From Erysipelothrix anatis (GTDB lineage: Bacteria > Bacillota_I > Bacilli_A > Erysipelotrichales > Erysipelotrichaceae): a stretch of 64,000 nucleotides of DNA. The position numbers and the translations under genes are program-made. Below, piece by piece: positions 28,969 to 37,120 of this stretch (position 1 is its first letter; each line of letters opens with the position of its first letter). The stretch is from assembly GCF_009828745.1 (NCBI RefSeq), contig NZ_WTSX01000012.1, positions 1 through 64,000 on the forward strand, given 5' to 3'. The notes under the pieces are model-generated. The model saw only the letters and a program-made list of their open reading frames with translations, was not told where the DNA came from and did no database searches.

Positions 28969-29021
28969 GAATACTCTGACTGTGAAAACACCTCGCGATT
29001 ATTAATTAAGAGAGGGTTCAC
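28944..29021 (+). promoter_or_regulatory. mutually exclusive RNA pairings controlling the exporter ribosome site
   Basis: TTCACAG in the leader ORF (28944-28950) can pair with CTGTGAA (28980-28986). The same CTGTGAA region, extended by CCTC (28991-28994), can instead pair with GAGG and TTCAC (29012-29015 and 29017-29021), hiding the ribosome site up to the base before the ATG. The two structures cannot coexist, as expected for an attenuation switch operated by a ribosome on the leader ORF. Confidence 0.45.
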
Positions 29022-30737
29022 ATGAACAATATTAAACGTTTTTTTTCATATTATAAGCCATATAAGGCTATTTTTACTGTGGTGTTATTGAGTGCTTTTG
29101 CATTATCACTGATTTCGCTACTTTTTCCAATGATTATTCGCTATGCGACAAAAGAACTTGAAGTCGGTAACGTGTCAATCATTGTACCAGTTGTCACAGG
29201 AATGTTATTACTGGTTCTTATCTATACAGCAGCATCATTCTATTTATCGTACCAAGGCCACATGACGGGGGCTCGTATTGAGAATGATATGCGTAAAGAA
29301 TTATTTTCACATTATCAAGATTTATCCCTGGATTTTTACGACAATCATAAAGTAGGTTCTTTAATGTCACGAATCACCGGTGATTTATACAATATTGGAG
29401 AGCTTGCACACCATGGACCAGAAGATATGGTTATGACGAGTGTGAGTTTTGTCGGAGCGTTAATTCTAATGCTTCTCATAAATGTAAAGCTTGCACTGAT
29501 ACTCTTCGCCTTGATTCCCTTAATTTTCATTTATGCTCTTGTTATGAGTCAACGAATGGGGAAACAATATGGTGTTAACCGAGGTATTATGAGCGATATG
29601 AATGCGTCGATTGAAGAATCATTGTCGGGAATTCGTGTCGTTAAATCATTTGCGAATGAGGATCATGAAAAAGCGATGTTTGCAGAGTTAGGCAATACTT
29701 TTATCGAAGGTAAAAAGGCGTTCTATCGATCGGAGATTTTATTCTATGAAGGTCTTGATGGGTTTATAACGGCTATGCCTGCAATCTTACTTGCTTTTGG
29801 AGGCTTTGCATTGTACATGAATGCGATTGACTTAGCAGACCTTCTTGCTTTCTTCTTACTCATGTCTAATTTCACCAATCCGATTCTTAAGTTTATGCAC
29901 TCAATGCTTCTATTCCAAGATGGTGCATCTGGGTTCAAACGCTTTTTAGAGTTTATGGATATCGAGCCAAACATTAAAGAAAAAGATCGGGCAATTGTAC
30001 TTGGAACAGTGGATGGCAATATTGAGTTTGAACATGTATCATTTTGCTATGACGATGGAATAATCAATGTTCTTGATGACATTAATTTTGAAGTCAACTC
30101 AGGAGAATTTGTAGCGCTTGTTGGTGCATCGGGATCGGGGAAATCAACATTAACTTCTTTATTACCTCGCTTCTATGACGTTACACACGGCGCGATTAGA
30201 ATTGATGGAGTAGATGTCCGTGATGTTACCTTTGACTCATTGCGCAATAACATTGGAATTGTTCAGCAAGAAGTTTATCTATTCTCGGGCACAATCTACG
30301 AGAACATTGCTTATGCGAAACATGATGCAAGTATGGACGATGTCATTGCGGCTGCCAAACAAGCCAATGCCCATGATTTTATTATGTCACTGCCAAATGG
30401 TTACCAAACCGATATAGGTCATCGTGGTGTGAAATTGTCGGGAGGACAACGTCAACGCTTAAGCATTGCGCGTGTGTTCCTAAAGAATCCACCTGTACTT
30501 ATTTTTGATGAAGCAACCTCATCGTTGGATAATGAAAGTGAGCGTGTCGTTCAAGAAGCTATGGAAACTCTTGCAGCTAACCGAACCACAATCGTCATTG
30601 CGCATCGTCTTTCGACAATTCGAAATGCGAAACGGATTATTGTGTTGGATGATCATAAAATCGCAGAGACTGGAGACCATGAGTCGTTAATCCGTCAAGA
30701 AGGAGTTTATGCATCTCTCTATAATGCACAGTACTAG
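29022..30737 (+). CDS. ABC exporter (membrane and ATPase domains fused)
   Basis: A 571-residue multidrug/lipid-type exporter. Six membrane segments (about 15-290) precede an ATPase domain with intact Walker A GASGSGKST, signature LSGGQRQR, Walker B LIFDEATSSLD and switch IAHRLS. All catalytic residues are present and no partner gene adjoins, so it probably works as a homodimer. It is preceded by a small leader ORF and possible alternative RNA structures, which suggests induction by a translation-affecting compound. The substrate is unknown. Confidence 0.88.
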   Translation: MNNIKRFFSYYKPYKAIFTVVLLSAFALSLISLLFPMIIRYATKELEVGNVSIIVPVVTGMLLLVLIYTAASFYLSYQGHMTGARIENDMRKELFSHYQDLSLDFYDNHKVGSLMSRITGDLYNIGELAHHGPEDMVMTSVSFVGALILMLLINVKLALILFALIPLIFIYALVMSQRMGKQYGVNRGIMSDMNASIEESLSGIRVVKSFANEDHEKAMFAELGNTFIEGKKAFYRSEILFYEGLDGFITAMPAILLAFGGFALYMNAIDLADLLAFFLLMSNFTNPILKFMHSMLLFQDGASGFKRFLEFMDIEPNIKEKDRAIVLGTVDGNIEFEHVSFCYDDGIINVLDDINFEVNSGEFVALVGASGSGKSTLTSLLPRFYDVTHGAIRIDGVDVRDVTFDSLRNNIGIVQQEVYLFSGTIYENIAYAKHDASMDDVIAAAKQANAHDFIMSLPNGYQTDIGHRGVKLSGGQRQRLSIARVFLKNPPVLIFDEATSSLDNESERVVQEAMETLAANRTTIVIAHRLSTIRNAKRIIVLDDHKIAETGDHESLIRQEGVYASLYNAQY

Positions 30738-30749
30738 ATTTTAAAAGAG

Positions 30750-30771
30750 AACAGCACATGCTGTTTTTTTT
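30750..30771 (+). terminator. terminator of the ABC exporter
   Basis: Stem AACAGC with GCTGTT (30750-30755 and 30760-30765), loop ACAT, then a run of T. Confidence 0.8.
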
Positions 30772-30774
30772 ATA

Positions 30775-30789
30775 TGATAATGATTTCAA
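30775..30789 (+). promoter_or_regulatory. Fur-like box upstream of the iron-siderophore operon
   Basis: TGATAATGATTTCAA matches the 7-1-7 Fur box TGATAATnATTATCA at 11 of 14 defined positions, with the left half perfect. It lies 5' of a TATAAT at 30810-30815 that could belong to the same promoter. A second possible promoter is TTGCGA-17-TATTGT (30877-30905). Iron-dependent repression is expected for this operon. Confidence 0.5.
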
Positions 30790-30825
30790 TAGCCATCATC
30801 ATCCATTAGTATAATTTGTGCAGTG

Positions 30826-30952
30826 TTTCACAAGAATATTGTTACAACCGCAGTATTCAGTTCTTTGTGAAAGTATTTGCGAATTAGATTAGTGAATTGT
30901 ATTGTTTTGCTCTCTAAATAAAACTAAACTAAGAGAGCAAGGGAGGCATTTC
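30826..30952 (+). promoter_or_regulatory. two inverted repeats in the leader of the iron-siderophore operon
   Basis: This gap of over 300 bases before the permease holds two hairpin-forming repeats. The first is interrupted: TTTCACAA/TTGTGAAA (30826-30833 and 30865-30872) enclosing GAATATTG/CAGTATTC. The second is the perfect 9-bp TTGCTCTCT/AGAGAGCAA (about 30906-30914 and 30931-30939), just before the ribosome site of a small ORF. They may be operators or leader RNA structures; the sequence does not decide. Confidence 0.45.
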
Positions 30953-30953
30953 A

Positions 30954-31085
30954 ATGAACATAATGCAAATAAAATCTCGAGTCTATGTTTATAATGCATC
31001 GTTTGCAGTGCTTTTACTCAATGTCAGAAATCGTGAAGTTTGTGATATTGAGTACAAGGAATGTGGTAATTCATATGTTAGTTGA
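30954..31085 (+). CDS. 43-aa small ORF coupled to the siderophore permease
   Basis: An ATG with GGGAGG 8 nt upstream opens a 43-codon frame (start MNIMQIKSRVYVYNASFAVL, two cysteines near the C-terminus). It ends 11 bases inside the first permease gene, in another frame. The permease itself has a poor ribosome site, so this ORF probably delivers ribosomes to it (translational coupling). I do not recognise the peptide. A leader role or a small membrane-associated peptide are both possible. Confidence 0.4.
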   Translation: MNIMQIKSRVYVYNASFAVLLLNVRNREVCDIEYKECGNSYVS

Positions 31086-32043
31086 TCGTAATCAGTATCG
31101 ATACTTAGCTGTTGGATGTCTTGTTCTCTTAGGACTTGCATCGTTATTCGTAGGCGCTTTGGACATGTCGTTGTTACAGTTACTCGCAGGTAATACCAAT
31201 GCGTGGCATACATTAATGTATAGTCGTTTGCCACGAGTTATTGCAGTTATTCTCACGGGTATTTCGCTGTCTATTGCAGGTCTCATTATGCAAAAGCTAT
31301 CACAAAATCGCTTTGTTTCACCATCCACTGCCGTGACGATGGACGGCGCCCGTTTGGGAATCTTGGTTGCGTTTATCGTCTTATCAAACCAATCGCTGTG
31401 GAGCATTTCCATTTTTGCATTACTCTTTGCTGCAGTCAGCACAGTGCTATTTATGACTGCAGTTTCAAAACTAAAAATTAAGAATATCGTGTTTGTCCCA
31501 TTATTAGGAATTATGATTGGTATGATCATCGATTCTATCACAACATTTTTAGCCCTTAAGTTTGACTTGTTACAAGTTTTGTCAGGCTATATGACAGGTA
31601 GCTTCACACCAATCCTGCAAGGAAAATACGAGTTATTATTTATTAGTATTCCACTTATTATAATTGCGGTTCACTATGTCCATCGGTTTAGTATCGTCGC
31701 CATGGGTGAAGATTTTGCCCATAACATTGGTATGAACTACAAACGTGTCATGCTATTAGGAATCTTGATTGTCGCAACACTAAGCGCAAGTGTCATTGTA
31801 ACAATAGGAAGCATTCCGTTTGTAGGGTTAATTGTACCCAATGTCATTGCGTATCGGTTTGGCGATGGTCATCAAGACATGCTTTTTGATACAGCATTGT
31901 TGGGCGCAAATTTATTGCTCGTTTGTGACCTCATAGCACGCTTAGTTATTTATCCATATGAAGTGCCTGTAAGTCTAGTTTTAGGGATTATAGGTTCAGC
32001 GTACTTCTTATTTATTTTGTTGCGAGGTAATTATGAAACGTAG
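31075..32043 (+). CDS. iron-siderophore ABC transporter permease 1 (FecCD family)
   Basis: A membrane permease of the BtuC/FecCD family, similar in type to the YclN/FatD/CeuB group. Many hydrophobic segments are present, with the family motifs RLPRVIAVILTGISLSIAGL near the start and GSIPFVGLIVPNVIAYRFG near residue 255. The start at the ATG 31075 (MLVDRNQ) gives a normal N-terminus of 322 aa. An in-frame ATG at 30985 is possible but lacks a ribosome site. It overlaps the second permease gene by 11 bases. Confidence 0.88.
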   Translation: MLVDRNQYRYLAVGCLVLLGLASLFVGALDMSLLQLLAGNTNAWHTLMYSRLPRVIAVILTGISLSIAGLIMQKLSQNRFVSPSTAVTMDGARLGILVAFIVLSNQSLWSISIFALLFAAVSTVLFMTAVSKLKIKNIVFVPLLGIMIGMIIDSITTFLALKFDLLQVLSGYMTGSFTPILQGKYELLFISIPLIIIAVHYVHRFSIVAMGEDFAHNIGMNYKRVMLLGILIVATLSASVIVTIGSIPFVGLIVPNVIAYRFGDGHQDMLFDTALLGANLLLVCDLIARLVIYPYEVPVSLVLGIIGSAYFLFILLRGNYET

Positions 32044-32962
32044 ATATGAATGGCTCATAATTGCCGTAATGTTATCCCTTGTATACTTCTTTTGGGGAAT
32101 GAATAGCAATAATTATCAATACCTGATGTATCGTCGTAGTACGCGATTGCTGGCGATGTGGTTCGTTTCACTGCTAACTACAACCGCGACAACTTATTTT
32201 CAAGTTACGACTAACAACCGAATTCTAACGCCATCACTGTTGGGATTCGAACGCATGTATATTCTGGTTCAAACAGTTATTGTGTTTTTACTGGGAATCT
32301 TCATGAAACCATCCTTAAACTTTCTTGTATCCGTTTTTGTAATGGTCGGTATTGGTACATTGTTTTATGGCATTATTCTTAAAAAAATGCAACGGGATCT
32401 GTTTGTATTACTATTGGTTGGAACGGTTCTTGGAACGTTATTTTCCAGTATCAGTGCCACGATGCAAATGATGATGGATCCGAATGAATTCTCGATGATT
32501 CAAAGTCAATCGTTCGCATCGTTTAATGCAGTTGATACCAATGTATTATTTATTGGTATGGGATTATCCTTGGTAGGCTGGTTTCTCGTGTACCGCATCC
32601 ATCATCAAATTGATGTTGTGGCTCTGGGTACTGACCATGCTATAAATCTTGGCATTCATATACCACAATTTCAGATTTATAGTTTAGCGATTGTTGCGCT
32701 ATTTACTGCGATTTCTACAGCGCTTGTCGGTCCTATAGGTTTTTTAGGACTTATCGGCACGAACGTAGCACGAGAATTCTTGCAGAAACACACAACGCGT
32801 TCGATTATTACGCAGGGTGTCTTCTTCTCTACAAGTTTGCTACTGGCATCACAACTTCTCTTTGAAAGACTGTTGAATTTGAATACAAGTGTTAGTGTAT
32901 TTATTAACCTTTTAGGGGGCGTCTACTTTATTTATCTCATGTTAAGGGAGCGATTTAAATGA
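32033..32962 (+). CDS. iron-siderophore ABC transporter permease 2 (FecCD family)
   Basis: The second permease of a YclO/FatC/CeuC-like heterodimer. Hydrophobic segments run throughout its 309 aa. The conserved family segment is GPIGFLGLIGTNVAREFL (about residues 233-250). A GAGG lies before the ATG, and the gene overlaps the flanking genes at both ends (11 and 4 bases), so the operon is tightly coupled. Confidence 0.88.
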   Translation: MKRRYEWLIIAVMLSLVYFFWGMNSNNYQYLMYRRSTRLLAMWFVSLLTTTATTYFQVTTNNRILTPSLLGFERMYILVQTVIVFLLGIFMKPSLNFLVSVFVMVGIGTLFYGIILKKMQRDLFVLLLVGTVLGTLFSSISATMQMMMDPNEFSMIQSQSFASFNAVDTNVLFIGMGLSLVGWFLVYRIHHQIDVVALGTDHAINLGIHIPQFQIYSLAIVALFTAISTALVGPIGFLGLIGTNVAREFLQKHTTRSIITQGVFFSTSLLLASQLLFERLLNLNTSVSVFINLLGGVYFIYLMLRERFK

Positions 32963-33714
32963 TTGAAATAACAAATCTATCAAAAAAATATGGTGATTTT
33001 CTTGCATTGGATACGTTAACACTCGACATTCATCGCAATAAAATCACAGCCATTGTTGGCGAGAATGGTTCTGGGAAATCAACATTACTTAATATTTTAG
33101 GGCGTCTCCAACCAGCTACTCAGGGACGTGTATCTGTAGCGCATAAAGATATCCACGACTATAGTCACTTGGAATTTGCGCAAAAGGTAGGAACTTTAAA
33201 ACAATCGAATGGTATTAACCTCAGATTGACGGTTAAAGATCTCGTCTGTTTTGGCAGGTATCCACACAACCAGGGGAAACTGTGTGATGAGGATCTTTTG
33301 ATTGTGGAAGAATCATTAGCGTTTATGAATTGTTTAGATTTACGTGATAAATACATTGATACGTTGAGTGGGGGCCAACTCCAACGGGTTTATATAGCGA
33401 TGATACTTGCACAGGATACAGACATCATGTTGCTTGATGAACCCTTAAATAATCTTGATTTAAAACATGCACATGAAATGATGGAAATCATTCGTCGACT
33501 TGTGGATGAACGAAACAAAACTGTCGTGATTATTATGCATGATATTAATATGGTGTACCGTTATGCTGACAATGTGATTGCACTAAAACATGGTCGTTTG
33601 ATGTGTGATGGGTGTGTTGAGGATGTGCTCAATCCTCGCATGTTGTTTGATATTTATGGAATGAAGTTTACGGTACAAGGATGTGCTTCTCATAAAGTTG
33701 CATTTATAGAATAG
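32959..33714 (+). CDS. iron-siderophore ABC transporter ATPase
   Basis: A 251-residue ATPase of the FecE/FepC type. Walker A GENGSGKST (about residue 34), signature LSGGQLQR, Walker B IMLLDEPLNNLD and switch IIMHDIN are intact. It is encoded between the second permease gene and the binding lipoprotein gene, the order seen in YclNOPQ of Bacillus. It energises ferric-siderophore uptake. Confidence 0.92.
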   Translation: MIEITNLSKKYGDFLALDTLTLDIHRNKITAIVGENGSGKSTLLNILGRLQPATQGRVSVAHKDIHDYSHLEFAQKVGTLKQSNGINLRLTVKDLVCFGRYPHNQGKLCDEDLLIVEESLAFMNCLDLRDKYIDTLSGGQLQRVYIAMILAQDTDIMLLDEPLNNLDLKHAHEMMEIIRRLVDERNKTVVIIMHDINMVYRYADNVIALKHGRLMCDGCVEDVLNPRMLFDIYGMKFTVQGCASHKVAFIE

Positions 33715-33722
33715 AGGAAAAT

Positions 33723-34634
33723 ATGAAAAAAATTATTGTAGTTTTAATGGCGGTGCTCGTGTTAGCAGGGTGTGCACCCAAAGGAAAAACACAGGGAAAT
33801 ATTGAAATAACCCATAAACTTGGAACGACCAATGTTACCTTAAATCCCGATAAAGTAGTCATATTTGACATGGGAATTTTAGATATTTATCAAAAGTTTG
33901 AACTGCCGGTTGGTGCAGTTGCTAAAGCGTCTCTACCAAAGTCGTTGGATGCTTATAATGATGAGGCCGTTATGGACGCAGGAACATTGTTTGAGCCTAA
34001 TTTAGAGGCTCTAGCAGAATTTGGACCAGAGCTAATTATAGTTTCGGGACGTGCATCAAAACACTACGATGAACTTTCGAAAATAGCGCCTACAATTTAT
34101 ATGGGACGTGATTCGAGTGATGCTGGATTATTAGAATCCGTCGCAGCAAATATCGATACTCTTTCAAAAATCTATACAGATACAGATTTCAAAGATGCTA
34201 TGAAACCGTTAAATGATGCTGTAACAAATCTGGCTACGAAAGCAAAAGCATCGAACCTTTCAACAATGTTTATCATGGCAAATGGTGATGAAGCAAAATC
34301 ATTCGGAGCAAAGAGTCGTTACGATCATGTCTTTAACGAATTTGGTTTTACTCCAGTTGATCATGAACTTGATCCATCAACACATGGTGCATCCGTATCA
34401 TTTGAACTTATTAATGCATTACAACCAGAAATTATGATTGTTATGGACCGAGCTGCAGTAACAGGTGGCAAAACTTTAGCCAAAACACTCATGGATAACG
34501 ATTATGTCAACAACACTCCAGCAGCAAAAAACAATCGAATTATCTATGTAAATCCAGAAAGCTGGTATTTAACAGAAGGCGGATACCAAGCAATTTTAGA
34601 TATGGTTAATGAACTAACACCATTGTTCTCATAA
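33723..34634 (+). CDS. iron-siderophore substrate-binding lipoprotein
   Basis: A surface lipoprotein with signal peptide and lipobox LAGC (Cys17) and a class III (helical-backbone) binding fold. The segment ELIIVSGRASKHYDELSKIAPTIY resembles YclQ/FatB/CeuE, which bind petrobactin-type and catechol siderophores. The organism could use xenosiderophores, since no siderophore synthesis genes are near. It is 303 aa, and a terminator follows. Ligand identity is inference from the family. Confidence 0.88.
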   Translation: MKKIIVVLMAVLVLAGCAPKGKTQGNIEITHKLGTTNVTLNPDKVVIFDMGILDIYQKFELPVGAVAKASLPKSLDAYNDEAVMDAGTLFEPNLEALAEFGPELIIVSGRASKHYDELSKIAPTIYMGRDSSDAGLLESVAANIDTLSKIYTDTDFKDAMKPLNDAVTNLATKAKASNLSTMFIMANGDEAKSFGAKSRYDHVFNEFGFTPVDHELDPSTHGASVSFELINALQPEIMIVMDRAAVTGGKTLAKTLMDNDYVNNTPAAKNNRIIYVNPESWYLTEGGYQAILDMVNELTPLFS

Positions 34635-34639
34635 GAAAT

Positions 34640-34673
34640 AGGTAGCATATACTCCATTATGCTACCTGTTTTT
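34640..34673 (+). terminator. terminator of the iron-siderophore operon
   Basis: A 10-bp stem (34640-34649 with 34658-34667), an 8-nt loop and a G-T5 tail. Confidence 0.82.
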
Positions 34674-34760
34674 GTATTGTTTTAGACACTTAGATTCTAT
34701 TCCATTATGGATGGTTTATGGTACACTATATGCAGATATAACTTTATAAAGGGGTAATAT

Positions 34761-36413
34761 ATGAAAAACGAAAAGGATTACATTTATATCCATGGCCACC
34801 GTAATCCCGACACGGATTCAATTGTATCAGCGATCGCTTATGCACATTTGAAAAACGAACAAGGGATTCCTGCCATAGCGTGTCGTTTGGGGAAGTTAAG
34901 CGAAGAAACAGAGTACATTCTTGATAAGTTCGGTTTTGAGGCACCAATCTTATTAAAAGATGCACGTGCAACTTTGGATGAAATTGAGTTGGATGAGGCA
35001 ACTGAAATTCATTTGGATACATCGATCAAGGATGCGATGGACATTCTTCAAGAAAAGCGTCAAACGCTTGCTGTCGTTGATGACCGCCATAATCTGGTTG
35101 GGGTTGTTACATCATCAAATTTGGCACACATTGCCATGGGTGATACGGCGCACTCTATTGAACTCTTGAAACGAACACCCGTAGAGAATATTGTAAATGC
35201 AATCGATGGAACACTAGTCTATAAACCTAAAGAATTCCGTTTCAATGGAAAAACTAGCATCGTTGCGTTAGCATCATCAAAGTTAGAAAACTATAATCTC
35301 AAAGACCGTTTGGTCATTTTAGGGAATGATTCAGAAGCCCAGCTTGAAGCAATCAATAAAGGTGCAGCATGTATTGTTGCTGTCTGGACGGAAGAAATTA
35401 GTGATGAAGTCTTACAACATGCAATTGAATTCGGTTGTGCCATTATTTTATCGTCCCATGGTTCAATGAATACGTCACGTTATCTTATTTTTTCGCCAAG
35501 TGTTCGTGAAATCATGACAACCAATTTACTCTACTTTAATAAGAACGAATTTGTAGACGATGTAGAGTCACAGATGCTTAAAACGCGATTCAGATCCTAC
35601 CCAGTTGTTGATGATGATAACCGTATTTTCGGATTTGTCGCACGCTACCATATTCTCAACAGCCCAAGTAAACGTTTGATTTTGGTAGACCATAATGAAT
35701 ATTCCCAAAGTGTTGAAGGGGTGGAAGAGGCTGAAATTCTTGAAGTCATTGACCATCACCGTATTGGAGATTTAAATACGGTTAAACCCATTTATTTCCG
35801 CAACGAAATTATCGGATCTACCGCATCAATTATTACAAAAATGTATCATGAAAATGGTGTCAACATTCCACGTAATATTGCATCTATTTTATTAGCGGCA
35901 TTGATTTCCGATACTTTAAATCTTAAGTCGCCAACAACAACGAAGCAAGATTTTCGCATAGCACACCAACTTGAGGCAATATCAGGATTGGATCGCTACT
36001 CATTCTCGCAAGAGATGTATGAAGTCACGTCATCATTACGAAACAAACCGTATGAAGACATCATTAATCAAGATATCAAGACATTCCACATCTCAGGAAA
36101 AGAAGTTATGGTATCGCAAGTGGTTATTTATCACTTCACCGAACTCGATGCCATCCACGAAACTTTTGAAGAATCAATGGAAGAGTATGTCAATAAACAT
36201 GGCTTAGACTTACTTGTCGTTGTCTTCACAAGTATCGAAGATAATGGATCGATTATTGTTTCAGCGGGTTCATTGAAATCTTCGGTTCTGGATGCCTTCC
36301 CACAATCAGAATCGGACGATCGCTCATTCCTACCTGACGTTGTGTCACGTAAGAACCAGATCATACCAAGGCTGTCGACAGCGATTGCACGTTCAGTTCA
36401 GAAGAAAATGTAA
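34761..36413 (+). CDS. ppaC: manganese-dependent inorganic pyrophosphatase with CBS-DRTGG insert
   Basis: It hydrolyses pyrophosphate in the cytoplasm. DHH-family motifs flank a regulatory insert: HGHRNPDTDS (metal site, residues 10-19), then CBS 1 (about 75-130), a DRTGG-like domain (about 140-250) and CBS 2 (about 255-310), then VDHNE, DHHRIGD and the DHHA2 domain to residue 550. CBS-PPases of this layout are controlled by adenine nucleotides and often by diadenosine polyphosphates. Length is normal for the subgroup. Monocistronic. Confidence 0.93.
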   Translation: MKNEKDYIYIHGHRNPDTDSIVSAIAYAHLKNEQGIPAIACRLGKLSEETEYILDKFGFEAPILLKDARATLDEIELDEATEIHLDTSIKDAMDILQEKRQTLAVVDDRHNLVGVVTSSNLAHIAMGDTAHSIELLKRTPVENIVNAIDGTLVYKPKEFRFNGKTSIVALASSKLENYNLKDRLVILGNDSEAQLEAINKGAACIVAVWTEEISDEVLQHAIEFGCAIILSSHGSMNTSRYLIFSPSVREIMTTNLLYFNKNEFVDDVESQMLKTRFRSYPVVDDDNRIFGFVARYHILNSPSKRLILVDHNEYSQSVEGVEEAEILEVIDHHRIGDLNTVKPIYFRNEIIGSTASIITKMYHENGVNIPRNIASILLAALISDTLNLKSPTTTKQDFRIAHQLEAISGLDRYSFSQEMYEVTSSLRNKPYEDIINQDIKTFHISGKEVMVSQVVIYHFTELDAIHETFEESMEEYVNKHGLDLLVVVFTSIEDNGSIIVSAGSLKSSVLDAFPQSESDDRSFLPDVVSRKNQIIPRLSTAIARSVQKKM

Positions 36414-36417
36414 AGAA

Positions 36418-36450
36418 AAGGAGATTGCTTCATGCAGTCTCCCTTTTTTT
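36418..36450. terminator. terminator between ppaC and the convergent PII-like gene
   Basis: A stem of about 9 bp, GGAGATTGC with GCAGTCTCC (one G-T pair), then a T-tract on the plus strand. The A-rich flank on the other side may serve the minus-strand gene too. Confidence 0.78.
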
Positions 36451-37120
36451 ATTTTGATGTATTGTAATCGTTTAAGCCCATAACCCGACTTGCATCAAGG
36501 GTAAATATGATTCCTTTATTTGGTGATTCAATATCCAATGATTCACGGATTTTTTCCATAATGGCTAATGTTTGATCCTTAGGTGCAAGGATTAATACCA
36601 TATCTTTTTCAGGTTCAATATTTATACCAAAAAGTTTCGGATCGTTTGGATTTGCACGTCCTCGAGCATGAATCACGGTAGCACCAACACTACTAATTTC
36701 TTTTGAAGCATCAATGACTGTATCTGCTTTACCGTGATCAACGATTGTAACTATTATTTCATAACCCATATCGGTTCCTCCTTCTTGGCGACAGTTGTAT
36801 AAGGTTGTCGGTGTCATTCCATAATCAATATCTAAACTAATTGTGGTAATTGTCCCATTCAGACGTTTCTTCCACCGTTTCTTTATATTTTCATAAATTG
36901 CTTCTTCATATGACGATTCAGCAATCAATAGCGCAAGTTCTTTTCGTTGATCTTCAAAGCCAAACCAATTCATCAACATATCATGAATTACGGTATGCCC
37001 TGGAATAATCAATGAACCAAGATATAGGTTAGGGTCTGTGTAATCCAAAAAGCGTGACGCTTGATGTACATTAACAACACCGATGATAAGTTTTAAATGT
37101 GCGAATTGTGTATCGATCAT
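36449..37120 (-). CDS. PII-like protein with two ferredoxin-fold halves
   Basis: A soluble 223-residue protein. The C-terminal half (about 117-215) looks like a PII/GlnK-type signalling domain (GYEIIVTIVDHGKADTVID, GATVIHARG with a T-loop-like segment, then EKDMVLILAPK). The N-terminal half (about 7-105) has a similar strand-helix pattern but is diverged. The conserved PII T-loop tyrosine motif is absent. It is encoded downstream of, and overlapping by 4 bases, a DUF1538 membrane protein, so it probably gates or senses for that protein. The ligand is unknown. Confidence 0.72.
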   Translation of the reverse strand: MIDTQFAHLKLIIGVVNVHQASRFLDYTDPNLYLGSLIIPGHTVIHDMLMNWFGFEDQRKELALLIAESSYEEAIYENIKKRWKKRLNGTITTISLDIDYGMTPTTLYNCRQEGGTDMGYEIIVTIVDHGKADTVIDASKEISSVGATVIHARGRANPNDPKLFGINIEPEKDMVLILAPKDQTLAIMEKIRESLDIESPNKGIIFTLDASRVMGLNDYNTSK

